Assembly: GCA_963995505.1 (NCBI GenBank)
Contig: OZ023197.1
Span: 5,984,121 to 6,048,120, forward strand
Origin: Hypericum androsaemum
Lineage: Eukaryota; Streptophyta; Magnoliopsida; Malpighiales; Hypericaceae
Reading direction: 5' to 3'
DNA length: 64,000 bases
A program made the translations under genes and the position numbers. A model generated the notes under the pieces. It saw only the letters and a list, made by a program, of their open reading frames with translations, did no database searches and was not told where the DNA came from. Positions 45,641 to 58,612 of this stretch are shown here, in pieces (the first letter of the stretch is position 1; every line of letters starts with the position of its first letter).

Positions 45641-48400
45641 GCTCGTTAGGACAACCCCCTGTGCGTGTCTTTGTGGTCGTATGTAGTTGGGTTTAATATT
45701 TATTTGTTTTGTCACCTTCCCAAGTTTTTTATGTCCGAATTTATGATTTGACTTTGCAATTGTCAATATTTAATTTTCTTCTACCCAAGTATTTGATATG
45801 TATATCTTTAAAATTTGGGATTGGTTAGTGCTTACTCAACACAACATTAGTTCAATTATGAGCTCATCCCAAACATAGTTTATTAGAAAATTCTAATATG
45901 GATGGGTAGTTTCGATTGTATATTTAATCGGAATGGATTGGGTGCGGACAACATGACTCCAGTAGCATCAATCGGATAACACGGAGACCGGAAGCACATC
46001 ACACGGCGGCACATTAGTTTTCCAATGGCACATAGACATAACGGCACATCAAAACGACGACATGTCAGTTTTTCAACGGCACATCTGACAATGTGCTGCT
46101 GTAATTTGTGATGTGTCGTTAAAAAACTTATATGCTGTTGTTGTGATGTGTCGCTATGTCGATGTACCGATGGGATGTGCCACAGTATTTTCATGTTGTT
46201 TGAATGCTGCTGGAAGCACTGAATCCAACCCCATATTTAATAATTTCTCACTTTTGAATTTATCATTGTGTAAACTTGTACATATTTATAAAAATGTCAA
46301 CTTAGTAGCAAATTGGCTGGCTAAAACATCTAGACTAGGTCCAAACATAGAGAGCGTTGTAAATTGTAATGAACCCTCCTTTTGAGCTCAAGAAACATTG
46401 TAAATGGTAAACATAGAGGACCAAACTTAGTGTCAACTTTTTGCTTTAAATTGCTTCCTTTTAGTTGATTCAGCTAAAAAATGCCTTCTTATTGTTATTG
46501 AACACTCTTGCCTTTTCAATTATGGATACGTGGTCAATAATTTTCTAACACGAAACATTTACATAGTTTCTACAAAGTTGCCACTCACATCATCACATCA
46601 AAATCATCACCACCGACTGAGCTCTTCTTCTTGCGTTTTTTGAAGGATGGTTCTGATGAAAATGTTTTGGTCATTGGTTTTTGCTAATATTATTTTAATT
46701 TTCCCAAAAAATTTCAACATTTGCTTACAACGAGTCGTACATATGCAGTGAACTGTGATATATATAGGTGTATGAATAAATGTTACATACAGATGATTTA
46801 TTGTACATTTAGGAGTTGGTTAAAGTTACAACATCAAATTACAACCTATTTTAGATTGAACTAAAAAATGTGCAGGTTAGACCATTATGTAATTTGTTCA
46901 TCTTCTCGTTTGGTAGCAGAAAACTTAAAAATCTAAAAAACCACCAGCACCCAGCTCACCACCACTTACTCCACCGGAAGCTCCATGTTGTCTGAGAGCT
47001 CCAGAAGCTCCAGCGATGGCGACAACGATGATTTCAAAGGACCGGCGGCAACGACGCAATGACGATGTCGTTGGACGTGGGCTCCTCGCCGACAACAAGA
47101 GCTGTCTGGACCTACTCGACAGCGATGTCCAGGGCCAGCAACAAGGAATCGTCGCCAGAGGTTACCCCATCGAAATCCCGATCATTGATGGAAAAAAAAT
47201 GCTAAAATTATACCAAAAATATTCTAAACATACAGTCTAAAAGTCCCTCCGGATGGTCCTTCCCAGCTATTCGGAGGACTCGATCCGTCCTTCATCCAAA
47301 ATCATATGAAAGTACAGGTAAAAAGCACACAAAACAGAGTGAGATTGTTGGCTCCTACGCAAACAATGATTTACAAGAGTTTTTATTAAAATTGATCTAG
47401 TAAGAATTTGGAAATCTAGGGTAGTAAAATTCAAAATTGGATGGCGTGATTAGGAATAAATAGTGTGGTGATAAAACAACAGCTTCCGAATTTACACTCC
47501 TGGTCAAATTGCTATACATACATGGATGAAACATCTTACACGTCCAAAATCAACCTCTGGGCTCCTTGCTTCAATCGTATCCCGGTCTGTGATCCGCGCA
47601 TCATCGACTTCGTACACGAAATGCAACAATGAAATCAAGAATATCAGCGCATCCCGAATATCAAGTTGGTCAAATCTAACGCAACAAATTGTAAGAGTAT
47701 CAAAAACAAGTAGAACCCAATGTTTAGCTATCAAAAGTTCCAGACATATCCACGAAGATATCACAAGTCAATAGAAGCAGCCTAAACTCACTGCCACCGG
47801 CTTCAGGTTGGGTAGACCATTACTTGTAGTATATATAATTCCAATTAAGATCCTAGAGTTTCCAATCAGCCATCGACCACCCCCGAGATTTCATGCATCA
47901 CATGTGACAGTTTCATGATGAAAACAGAAGATCCTTAACCCGTATCCCAAATTTTGCTAAAAATGTATCAATATGGAACATTTACATTTCAGTTGGAAAG
48001 CAACGTTATACTATTTTCTTTCTTTTATCAATTCTCCGTTTAGTTTTGTTCCATTCTTTTCTCCGTTGTGTCCCCTTTCACTCTGGCTCTACTACTACAT
48101 CACCACAAATATAATTGCCACCTCTGCAATCTGCCTTTGGATACTTCTACTTTGCATTCATTTGATAACCTTCGTCCCCGGATAATACCTACTATTATGA
48201 AAGCTCCAGCTCTTAATGCTTTATTTGGTAATAGAACTTCAGATCATGATGCTATTGTTCTATAATCTGATGAAATAAAAGGTCGAATTCTGAAGTCATC
48301 ATGACTAGTTTTAGTCGGCCAGCTCTCTGTCTGGATACGTAATTCTTAGTTACCCAAATGTTATAGATGCGTGGCCAAGGGAAAGCACAAACTGCATTAC
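45641..48400. other. Intergenic, with a small LINE RNase H fragment
   Basis: 46230-46390 on the plus strand translates to LVHIYKNVNLVANWLAKTSR, the conserved end of a LINE/retroelement RNase H. Around 45960-46190 there are many copies of gcacat/gatgtg in both directions, possibly an old inverted repeat. 47016-47240 is an open frame with no recognisable motif. The segment next to 48400 should include the last exon and 3' UTR of the SANT gene, which I could not place. Confidence 0.45.
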
Positions 48401-51400
48401 CTGAATAGTGTTAGGAAATATACAACGAACAAGATCTTCGTCAATACACACAGGCAGCGGGGGCATCAGGCTCATTATCCCAGGCATTTCTTCGAGGCTG
48501 CATATCATGGAAGGTGTTACAGTTTTAGCAACAAGAAAGTTTGGTTAAAGGAGAAAGAATTGCCCACGAATCGAACACAATAATTCATACTCATCCAGGA
48601 TAGCTTCAATGTTGTTCTTTGTCTGACCAAATAGGCCAATATTCTCTTGGACCTGCTTACCAAATGAAAATTGTCAATTTATTAACCAGATAGAGTTTGG
48701 AACTAGAGGCAAAAAGATAAAGGGACGAACAATAAATGATTTCCACAACCAATGAAAAACCAGAAAAATCACATGGCGAGGGGAAAAATTTTCAGGAAGA
48801 GATTACCTTGAATGAAGAAATGTTAGCTGTGATGTGACTAAAAGCTTCAAAATTTTGTTCCAACAGATGCCTAACTGGACCACCTATTCCTGAAAGTATT
48901 TCAAGTATCGATGTTACCGAGTCATAGCCTTGGAAAAAGATCCTAATGAAGAACCAAAGCAATTACCTCAGCCTAACAGGCCATCACACACTTGAGAGAG
49001 AGATTTTCATGGTTTCTAAGTGAGTTGCTTGAAATTAAACTAGAGAAAAAGTTCAAAGCATGTAATGAAGGTATTAAACATATGTGACGAAACTAGCAAG
49101 AATGTAGCTCAATCACTCTCCTCACAATTGGCGCATCTTGGTGCACAACAGTCGTCTCATTCTCCAATATTCTTGGCATTGAAGACGACTTTCAACCCTC
49201 TGAATGAAAAGTGTCATTCAGGAAAGTATAACCATTATAGAGTGTCACCTTGAACCCCTGGCAAATAGGTTACCAGTGGAGCAATCTACTATTAACCTAA
49301 TGGCTCACCTTCTACTCTAAGCCAATAGGATGACCAAATTGCTAATATATAATGTTTATGGTAATAAGTAGAAAACATTTGCTCTCGGCTTAATAGAACA
49401 GTAAACTGCAGCATGCTTATTCTTTAGAGAATGTCGGCAGGCAACAGCATTTTGGATGGCGTAGATTATATTGAATCTGAAATCACCAATGATGTACTTG
49501 GCCGCACTCTACCACTTTTAATATACTTTTTTCTTTATCGAGGAAAAATCATCATGCAGACTCAACCCATGTGTCATTTGACCTATGATAGTTGGTAGTG
49601 GGGTATCAAATAACAAATGTTGAAATCCTAATTAAGAATTAAAATCACTTCAACACATGAATGAATGGAACAGGGCCAGCCAGATAAAATTCATTTTGAC
49701 TTTATCATACAAAGGAAGCCAATTATTTTGAATTTCGGAAGAACCATACACAGACTGAGAGATGCGAACCAAGATAAGTAGGAAATGTGTTAGCTGGTGA
49801 AAGTATAACAAATATGATACCGTTGTGGCTTACTAACCTTCAAGAGGGGAAGCGTGTCTCTTGTCCAAATAATTCCCTGAAATAGGAGGTGCAGCAAACA
49901 TCTCTGCCTCTGCCTGTTGTAGAGGCCAATTCATTTTTGAAGATGTTTCCATATGTTTACCATAAGAATGGCCATCATTTCTGTCCTGAGACGGATTAAA
50001 TTAACTTTCAAGCACTCCATTCTTCAACGTGACATCAGGCATCAAAAAAAAGTTACTAAGATTGAAGCATAGCAGAGTTTTGATAGCTGAAGTTTTTGAG
50101 GAAGTTTGAATTAGCTATTGGCTCTGAAGATTTAAGTGATTATAAACAAAGAGATGCCCTAGTGGAACTCCTCCGAGTTCATTGAACAAAAATCCTTTGC
50201 ACAGGCCTGAACATGGTTAAATCAGTTGGTAGCTTCATTCCTATATAGCATGGTCAAATGAACCTTAAAATTGGGGCAAACAGTAAAAAAAACAAAATTG
50301 TACCGTACTATACCAAACAAAAAGGAGTGCAAGAGCCCCTTCGAGAATGGAGCATTGTGTTGTGTCTTAGTGGCCGCATTGCATTGTGTCTTAGTGGCGA
50401 TTGGACAGAAACACTCAACTATAGCATAATTAATTCAAATTCTTTCCCGATTGATAGCCTTCAATTTTCACCCTCTTTTTCTACTAATATTAACAAAATA
50501 TGATTCTTAGATTCAATTCAAGGACCATCACATATTACTTCAATAGAAAAATCTAAGATATCTTTAATGTCAAACTCGTTTTTCTCATCACAAGCATGCT
50601 ATGTAGGTGAAAAATCTAAGATATCTTTAAATTTGAGGTATGTCGGACAGTACTTGAAAACAAGCTTCTATGGTGCCAGAGAGAGAGAGATAGATAGAAG
50701 CATACCTTTATATTGTTCACTCTCTTCCCCATGTTATTTTCTTCATTTTTCCTTCGCTTTCTCTGAGAAAATGGATAATTATCAAGTATTGAAGACATCT
50801 TACAACTCTATACTTTTCGGTGCTAGGTGCAGCAAGAAAAATTCTCCTGGAGAAGGAACAAGAATTTCCAGTCACAGTGAACAAAAATTCTTCTTGACAT
50901 CTTACAACTCTACACTTTTCAAGGAAGGCTAAATTTTCAGCAAATAACTTTGTCCATTTGAAGATGGGACAAGATTCCCAGTCACCATCACAGTCAAACT
51001 CATTAAGTTGACAGAAGAATTAGCAAGGAAACATGAAGTTCCAAGCTCAGAGGTTATAACATTAAATGTTATAACATTTTCACCCCATGATTAAATAAAA
51101 CAAAGTTAAGAAACTCAGAGAAAGCTCAAATCCACCAAAAGATTGTTTCAAAACTTTGAAATACGTGAAACTTCTCAGAGATACGTGAAATTTCTAAGAT
51201 GCATAACTCCCACACAAATGCCAGAAAATAAGGTAACAGGTAAAGATTATCTCTGTTAGCAAACAAACTTTCAAAACATAAGGCATGAATATCCAAATCA
51301 TATGGCACGCTGGTCGTGATGTTAATCTTTGTTTAAAACATAAAAGCTCCCAATCGAATAAGGGTGACAATTTATCCCCTTTTTTTCTGAAGAAATTCAA

Positions 51401-52491
51401 TACATTTTACTAAATTCAAAGTTTTCTCAGCGAACTTAGCTAGTTCCCTATTATTTTCACTAGGACAATTCACTTAATAGTGTTTGATTTCAGTAATCAT
51501 CATTCACACCTCCGAATCTTGATAAAATAGACTTGGTCAGGCTGGAAGAGAAAAAGTTAGAACACGCAAAAAATTCACCTCCAATAAATTCTAGTTAATT
51601 TCTTTTGAAAAACAAATTCTGATTAAAGAACATACTTCAGAACCAACACATACACAGGATAAGAAATTTTCCAAATCAGCAAGAGAATAATGGATGGCAG
51701 CTAACACACAAAAGGAGAAAGGACACTCCTAAAGAAAATTTAGAAACTTGGACATCAAATTCTTAGAGAAGGAAGCAATATTGAGGGAAAGGCAGGCTAC
51801 CGTTATCCACCGACACCTCAATGCCACATCACGTACAGTTTTTTCAGGTAACATGGCAGCAATCTTTATGTAACTCAAAATTCTTGGTTCATCAGAATAT
51901 CTACAAAAAGAGATAGCATAAAGTGAGAGCTAAAACTGCACACATGGAATAGAAAATCGCAACAGATGGAAGAGCAATTTCTTGCTTCAGAGCATCTCAG
52001 ATCCATAAAACCACGAGATAAAATGTACATCATGAGAATAGAATACACTTGAGACCCCAAGAAGTAGCCAACAACAGGATACTGTCCATTTGAGCTGCAA
52101 AAGTGATCCATCTAGACACAACAAGAACAAAATAGTAGCCGAGAAACGAGACCAACACTTACTTGGCAAGGCCTTCCTCCAACTTATACTGCTCCTCGAC
52201 TGACCACTCGGCCGCCAATCCCACGTCATGCTTGAGGCCAGCAGATACAGAAGAATCAAGCAGAGGAGAGCAAGTGGAACTACTACTGGCTTGGTGGACT
52301 TGAACGACTCCGGTACTGCTGTCAGTGAAGCTCGAATTCACAGGAAACATCAACTCTGCCACCGTGCTAGTATCAAACCCGAAACAAGTACCAAACGGAA
52401 TCATCTGCGAGGCGCTGCTCAACGAGCCAGACTCGAAAGATATGGCGTGGCAGTCATTCTGCCGAAACCCCAAGTTCGATTCAGCCGCCAT
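48401..52491 (-). CDS. SANT/Myb-like DUF3755-type nuclear protein
   Basis: Seven coding exons found: 52491-52163, 51900-51801, 50762-50706, 49985-49838, 48889-48807, 48652-48591, 48497-48401. All have GT-AG borders, phases agree, and the sum is 292 codons; a short final exon after the donor at 48400 is not located. The start MAAESNLGF was chosen over an upstream ATG at 52560 because it opens the family-like N-terminus. The SANT-like domain spans exons 1-2 (EWSVEEQYKLEEGLAK, SYIKIAAMLPEKTVRDVALR, CRWIT), then a basic stretch (RKRRKNEEN) that may be a nuclear signal. Family blocks AFSHITANISSFK and PGIMSLMPPLPV follow in exons 5 and 7. A nuclear or chromatin role is inferred from the domain alone. 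Confidence 0.85.
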
Positions 52492-53839
52492 TACTTGCTC
52501 ACTCACCACGACCCAACAACCCAATTCTTCATGAAACAGAACAAACAAAACCAACACCAACCCACCCTAAAGTTCAAACCACCACCACCACCCACTTCAT
52601 CTTCAGCCACAACCAACCCGAATTCTCGAAACCCACAAGACCAATTATCGAAGCAGCAGCAGCAGCAACAACAACCACAGAATACACAAGTGGAAGACTA
52701 TCTATCTATCTAGGGTTCATGGGCAGCTGACGTCACCTTCTAAAAGTGAGAGCTAATTTCCCTTTTTGGGTCAGCTTCTTGAAGAAGAAAGAACACCAGT
52801 ACCACCACCACCCCCAACAACACAAAGCTACCTCCTTCCCCTGCCTAGCCTAGGCTCCTTTGTTCATTGGCTAATTTGTTGCTGGAAATTGGTTAAAGTG
52901 GTTTTCTTTTTTTCTTTTTGGTGTTCTCGAAAAAGATATTATTAGGTAAAAAGGTTAAAACTTTATGTGTGTTCAGACTTTCGCCCTTCGTTATCCCGAG
53001 CCCCTATTGGCTATAAAGCATGCTTTTAGAAATGCGGCACTCCAACTAATCAGGACTATAACTCATTTTTATACGGGTACATGGATTAGTCGGATCAACA
53101 AAAAAAATAACTTAAAATCAATTTTCAGTCCTTTTTAAAAGATTAATGTACAGTAAAATTCTTCTAAAGTGAATTATTCGGATCGTAAAAAATATCATTT
53201 TAGAATTTTATATTATTTTAGTTTCAAAATCATTGACATTGAGCTTTTAATTATTAAATACATATCCACCACAAAATGGCGTTGTCTATATTTAAATCAC
53301 TAAAAATAATGTGATCTCTCGTTATTCAAATGCTATAATCGATTGAGATATTTTTTGTTATAACTAAACGGTGCAATGTGTTGTAAAATTCAAGGAGGTT
53401 CATGGTTCAAACTTTGGCATGGTGTAAATTTACCTTTCAAATAAAAATAGATGGTAATTTTAAGGACCATTCTAGACGAATCAGAAGCTGAATGTGGATT
53501 TAAAAATTATTGAACAATCAATCCTAGAACAAATTATTATAGCAAAATATTTGCTAAATTCGTAAAGTGTTTATTTATTCAAAACTGTTGCTTTATTTGA
53601 CAATTAGGACTTATATTTAATACTACATTTTTTGAAAAATATTAGTTTTTAAGATAAATGATTATTAAATTTTAGGAAAATAATTTACTTTAGCACCGGT
53701 CAATTTTGACATATGATCATGTGATTTCAAACGCATAAAACTATACATGTGGTTTAGATAACCAATCACTGAAAGGTTTAAGGCTTAGTTAGAGGCTTTA
53801 AAGTATCACTTTAAAAATTTGACTGCAAAGCACAGCGTT
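52492..53839. other. Promoter side of the SANT gene, then intergenic
   Basis: The leader region has a plus-strand CAG/CAA triplet run (about 52652-52680) and a short tctatctatc repeat. 52740-53840 is AT-rich with no gene. 53390-53420 has a ggttcaaactttggc word that resembles a tRNA B box, but no partner A box was found. Confidence 0.45.
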
Positions 53840-53959
53840 GCCCATTTATTATCGTGCGCTATCCCTCTCTCTCCACGGAGATCTTCTCTTTCTAAAAAGC
53901 CCTCCCTCCATTTTCTTCCCATTTCCACCCATTTCATGCATGCAAAATAGCTCTTCCCC

Positions 53960-54078
53960 ACCAACTCATGTATGGTCTGATGGATACGGTGTCAGTCCTT
54001 AAGCATGAGGTGGGAGGATCAAATCCCATGACCGTCTAAGATCCGAAATTGTGGAAACAATTTAAACCTCACCCAAAA
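53960..54078 (+). mobile_element. tRNA-derived SINE
   Basis: A short insert with an A-box-like tggtctgatgg (53973-53983) and a near-perfect B box ggatcaaatcc (54016-54026), 33 bases apart, ending in an A run. It is flanked by a 16-bp duplication aaaatagctcttcccc (53944-53959 and 54079-54094). This is the classic mark of LINE-assisted insertion. It lies in the 5' leader of the LINE that starts its ORF1 at 54127. It is about 119 bp, shorter than but in the style of Au-like plant SINEs. Confidence 0.8.
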
Positions 54079-54126
54079 AAAATAGCTCTTCCCCCTCCAG
54101 GTCTATTTTTCTCCAACTCTGAACCC

Positions 54127-57100
54127 ATGGATTCTCCAATGCCGGACCCAGCTTTGGCGGCTTTCCTCTTGGAGGCCAAGCGGCTTAAGGAGGGCCCTTC
54201 GCTCTCTTCTTCGATTGTGGCGGTGACCAAGCTCCCCCCTTCAAATTTGGTTCTAATTGGTAAATTACTATCTCCCTGCCTTTTCAAGATGTTTATGGTA
54301 AGGGCGAGTGTCTCAAAGTCCTGAAATCTTTTGCCCGGTCAGTTAGTGGTGGGCGCTGTCCAGGAACATTTTCTCCTTCTCGTTCACTTGTCTGGATGAT
54401 AAAGTTTGGGTGTTGGAGAACACTTCATGGTCCATCTCTGGTGAGCATCTGGTCCTCAAGGACTGGGACTCTCGTGTGCCTTGATCTCATGTAGATTTCT
54501 CCTTCACCGAGTTCTTCGTTCAGGTGCCTGGCCTCCCGCGCATGTACATTTCCCCCAAAATAGGTGATCTCGTGGGTTCCCAGTTTCACAAGCTTTTGTT
54601 TATCGATGATGCAGACTTCCAATCTCTGAGAATAGTAGGTTTCCTTTGTGTTAGAGTCTAGGTTCTCTTCTCAGCCCCTCTGCCTACCAGTTTTTAGCTG
54701 CCTGGAACAGAATCTTCTTCCTGGAAGATTGCTTTGAAGTATGAACGTATGTTGGAGCTATGTTCTTTTTGTGGTTTTATTAGTCATTCTATTAGGTCAT
54801 GCTCTGTTGAGGCCAGCAAGCTCCCCTTCGTCTGTGATCTTAAGCCGGAGGAGCTGCCTTATGGCCCCTGGATGAAGGTGGAGCCTATTTTTCTTGGGAG
54901 ACGGCCTCGTGATTATTTAGCTTCATCTCAGACTCGTCCAGGGAGGTGGTCTTCTACTCCTATCAACATGACTGTGCCTGTTTCTGGTGGCTTACCTACA
55001 GCCCTCCCAAACCCGAACGAGATGCCCACTTCATCGCCGGAGTCAGGTGGAACTGGTCAAGTTACTAGGGTGGACCCTTTGGGGCCCGTTGGTGAGATTT
55101 TTGATTTAATATCTAACTTGATATCCCTCCCTATTGAGATGCATAAATTGATGATTGTTAGACTATCCCTAGAAAAATTTCCCCTGTAGAGCTTGTGTCA
55201 GCTCTATCTTCCGGGGCATCCAATCCACCTTCTCTAACAGCGTCCCTCCTAATTAAGGCGACCCCTATTGTCAACTCAGGTACTCAAGCTTCTCCCTTAA
55301 TTGCTGATTCGACTACTCTTGGTGACTTTCAAATCCCTGCTGCCACGGAAGTGACTAGTGAACAGGACCCTACTCGGTAACTTATTATCAACCTTAAGAC
55401 CCCTGGGATTTCTTCAATTTTTGGGCTAGCCCATGGGGTCTCTACTGGAGGCCTCTCTTTAAAACTAAAGGGGCCTCAGAATCCTATTGGGCTGGAGATA
55501 CCACTTTCTCCTCTGGGCCTCCTATTTAAAAATGAGAAGGGGTGTGCATATCTAAGGAACTGGACCAGGCCCACTCTTCTGGGTCTGCTTCTACTGGATC
55601 CCTGGATACCTCTTCCTTACCTTTATTGTCCGAAAAGTGGAAAGAAGTGAGCTCCCCCAATTTGTTCCCTAAGAGCAAGAAGAGTTCATATTCTCTTCCT
55701 AGTCATGCTTCGACCACATCGCTCAACTCCTTCACTGACTTTGTATCGATGAATCATGATTCCCACTTTGGGAGAGTTCACCATAAAGGGCAGGGTGGTC
55801 AGGCCTCGTCAAAATTACCCCCTCACCAAATCCCGGAGGTTCCCATGTGTGGTCGTAGTTAAAGAAGTTTTTCCTCTTGGAACTGTGCTGTCAGATCGAT
55901 TGGAGTGGTGCCCACCATTGTTGTTGAAGACTCTTCTTCAGGGAGAGCTGAAACTACTGTGTTTGGTGATCTTCTGTCGAAATCATCTTCATGTAGCCCT
56001 TTCTTCCCCCTTTCCCGGGAGGTAACACCGAGTATCAATAAATGCTTTGTCTTGGAACTTTTGGGATTTGGGCCAGTCCTCGATAGTTCATAGTATAAAG
56101 GGATTTGTTATATAATTATCCTTGTCTATTATTTTCTTGATGGAAACCAAGCAATGTAGGGGGGTTGATAAGATTAGACATAACTGTAAATTCTTTAATG
56201 CTTTCCATGTTGATCCTTGTGGCCTTTCTGGGGGGCCATCTCTGTGGTGGACTAATGATGTTACTATTGATGTGCTTGGTTGGAGTTTGAATTTTATTGA
56301 TGCTTGGTGTGTTTAAGTTTCTTCAGGGTACTCTTGGCTTACTACTTTCTTGTATGGTGAGCCTAATTCCTCTAAGAAATTGTGTTTTTTGGAATCTGAC
56401 AAATTTCCTAGGATCATTTCTACGAAACCTAGGCTAGTTGTGGGCGATTTAGACCTTGTCTCCTCTCATAGAGAACGATAAGGTGGCAATCCACCCGATC
56501 CTTGGCATATGGCTTTGTTGAATAATTTTGTGAATCATGGTGAACTTGTGGATCTAGGGTTTAAAGGAAACGCCTTCACTTGGTCTAACCTTCAATTCAG
56601 AGATAAGAATATTCTCCAATATTTGGACCGTACTTTGTGGAATGTTCTCTGGAATTCTTTTTTCCCTGATGTGCAGCTGGTTCATGGGACTATTGATCCT
56701 TCTGACCATTACCCGTTGGTGATCCACTTTAGATCATTTTCTCGGGTCAAGTGTCCTTTCTTAATCTTTATGAAGGCAAATGTGACAAAAATCACATCTC
56801 TAAAGAATCTACTAGTCAAATTCTCCTTGTGTTCAGGGCAGGAGATGAATTTTGATAAATTTAGTGTTTGCTTCTCCAGATGGAAAAGCCCTGCTAATAT
56901 CATTCTTTTAGCTGACATTCTCGGCATGAAGGTGATGCTCCCTTCTAAAAAGTACCTGGGTATGCCTTCCTTTTGGGTGGACCAAAAAAGGAAGCCCTTA
57001 ATTTTCTTTTGGAGAGAATTCGTAAGAAAATATCTCGTTGGAAACAGAAACCGCTTTCCTTGACTAGGAGAGAAACCTTGATCAATGCTATCCTCGAGGC

Positions 57101-58150
57101 TATCCCAAGTTATTCCATGTAATGTTATCTCTTTCCTGTCACTTTTTGCTCCAGTGTGGATAGCATTATTGCTAAGTTTTGGTTGTCAGGGGGTCCGGGT
57201 ACCCGAAAAATCCATTGGCTGGCCTGAAACAAGCTCACGGCTTCTAAGTCCTCAGGTGGATTAGGTTCTAAGGACCTGCATACTTTTAATCTTGCCTTAC
57301 TTGTAAAACGTATTTGGCATCTTATATGCAATTCTTCCTCTCTTTGCTTTTGGGTCCTTAAGGGAATTTACTTTCCTTCTTCGAATATGATGCACGTTAG
57401 GAAGGGTCGGCAGCCTTCTTGGATGTGGCATAGCCTTTTTAAGGGTATTAGCTCTCTGGCTGAGGGGCTTTTTTCTCGTGTGGACAATGGTCTTTCGATT
57501 AATATATGGTCAGATGTTTGGGTTCCTTCGCCTCCACATCTAGCCAGGCTTGGAGGAGTATTATTATGGGGATTTCAGTCCTCCGGGAGGGGCTATTTTG
57601 GCGAGTGGGCGATAGTACCTCGATAAACATCTGGTCAGATAGATGGCTTCTAGACTCTTATACATGCCTCCCCAGTTATCTTTAGCTGGGAAGTGATAGG
57701 TTTCAGATGGTGGCTGAATTACTACGCGAGGGTTCTTTCCAATGGAATGAAGAGGTGATTAACTATATTTTCTCTCCAGCTGATGTCTGTTATATTAAAA
57801 GTATTGATCTCAGCTTTAGACGACCCCAAGATGTTATCCGCTGGAGCTTCACACCGAATGGATAATATACGATATATAGTGGATACCATCATAACGTTGG
57901 TCAATTGTGGAATACTTTTATTCACGGTAGCCGAGTGCCACCAAGCAAGAGTCTTTGGGCCTTATGCTGGAATCAATATTGTCCCCCTAAGTTAAAGATC
58001 TTTCTTTGGAGGGCTGTTGATGATAATTTGCCGGTTCGCTGTAACTTGACCTGTCGGGGCATTCAAGTGGATACAACCTGCCCAGCCTGTCATGCTAGTG
58101 AGAGAATGGTGAGACATTTGCTACTGGAATGCCCACATTTTCTTCTCATT
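54127..58150 (+). pseudogene. LINE copy with reverse-transcriptase core deleted
   Basis: ORF1 starts MDSPMPDPALAAFLLEAKRL at 54127 and carries a good zinc knuckle (CSFCGFISHSIRSC) near 54770, with PYGPWMKVEP downstream. The endonuclease follows (FLMETKQCRGV near 56140; VDLGFKGNAFTWSN near 56550; SDHYPLVI near 56705). At about 56757 the endonuclease is joined directly to the segment just after the FADD box (LIFMKAN...SLCSGQEMNF). Then come the RT tail (KKYLGMPSFW) and zinc-finger region (PPKLKIFLWRAVDDNLP, CPACHAS, HLLLECPHF) to 58145. A repeated NIWSD-W block near 57505 and 57625 shows a further patchwork junction. Many stops. Inactive. Confidence 0.85.
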
Positions 58151-58194
58151 TGGACTGCGCAAGGATTCCAAATCCCGTCCTCAAATTCCACCTC

Positions 58195-58612
58195 CGTGGT
58201 ACTACCAATGGCTTCGTATTTCCCATGCAAAATCTACCCAACACCTTTGATGTGCACGTACCTTTAGAAAACCATAGTGGGAACTTGCTAACTTTGTCTC
58301 CGTGAATCCCAACTCCATTCAAACCATTCATGTCAAGCCTTTGCTCCATCATATAAGAGCGTTCCTCCTCTCCATCAGAACACAACGAGGTAACTCCACC
58401 TACAACCGTGTTTCTCACTAACCTATATGTATTCCTATCATCCTTTTCACCGTTCATCACCACCATATCATCCTTCTTCACCTCCACTAGCCCGCCTATA
58501 ACCTTATTGCTGTACCCACTATAATCCAAGGCTCCTAATATGATCAAATTCCTCTCCAACTTTGGAACATGCCTAATCCCACATAATTTCTTCTCAGCAC
58601 CATTCCACATAT
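58195..58612 (-). pseudogene. Copia protease-region fragment embedded in LINE sequence
   Basis: The minus-strand frame gives KKLCGIRHVPKLERNL, LGALDYSGY and TYRLVRNTVVGGV. It matches the protease C-terminal region of the Copia element at 60936-61380 (there MEKNLISLGTLNYSGY, TYMLVKNTVVGGV). It sits exactly between two LINE pieces, has no LTRs, and is one fragment only. It probably came from a relative of the 60267 element during the rearrangement. Confidence 0.75.

Noticed and set aside
45960..46190. CRISPR-like or satellite array because of repeated gcacat/gatgtg
   Set aside because: Copies are short, irregular and in both orientations with no fixed period.
47016..47240. 74-codon plus frame near the SANT gene 3' end
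   Set aside because: No homology, short, and no splice or promoter context.
52228..52713. 161-codon plus-strand frame with a glutamine run
   Set aside because: It is opposite exon 1 of the SANT gene and its leader; the Q run comes from a CAG/CAA microsatellite.
53370..53450. Possible tRNA or SINE because of ggttcaaactttggc
   Set aside because: Only a weak B-box-like word; no A box at the right distance, no A tail and no flanking duplication.
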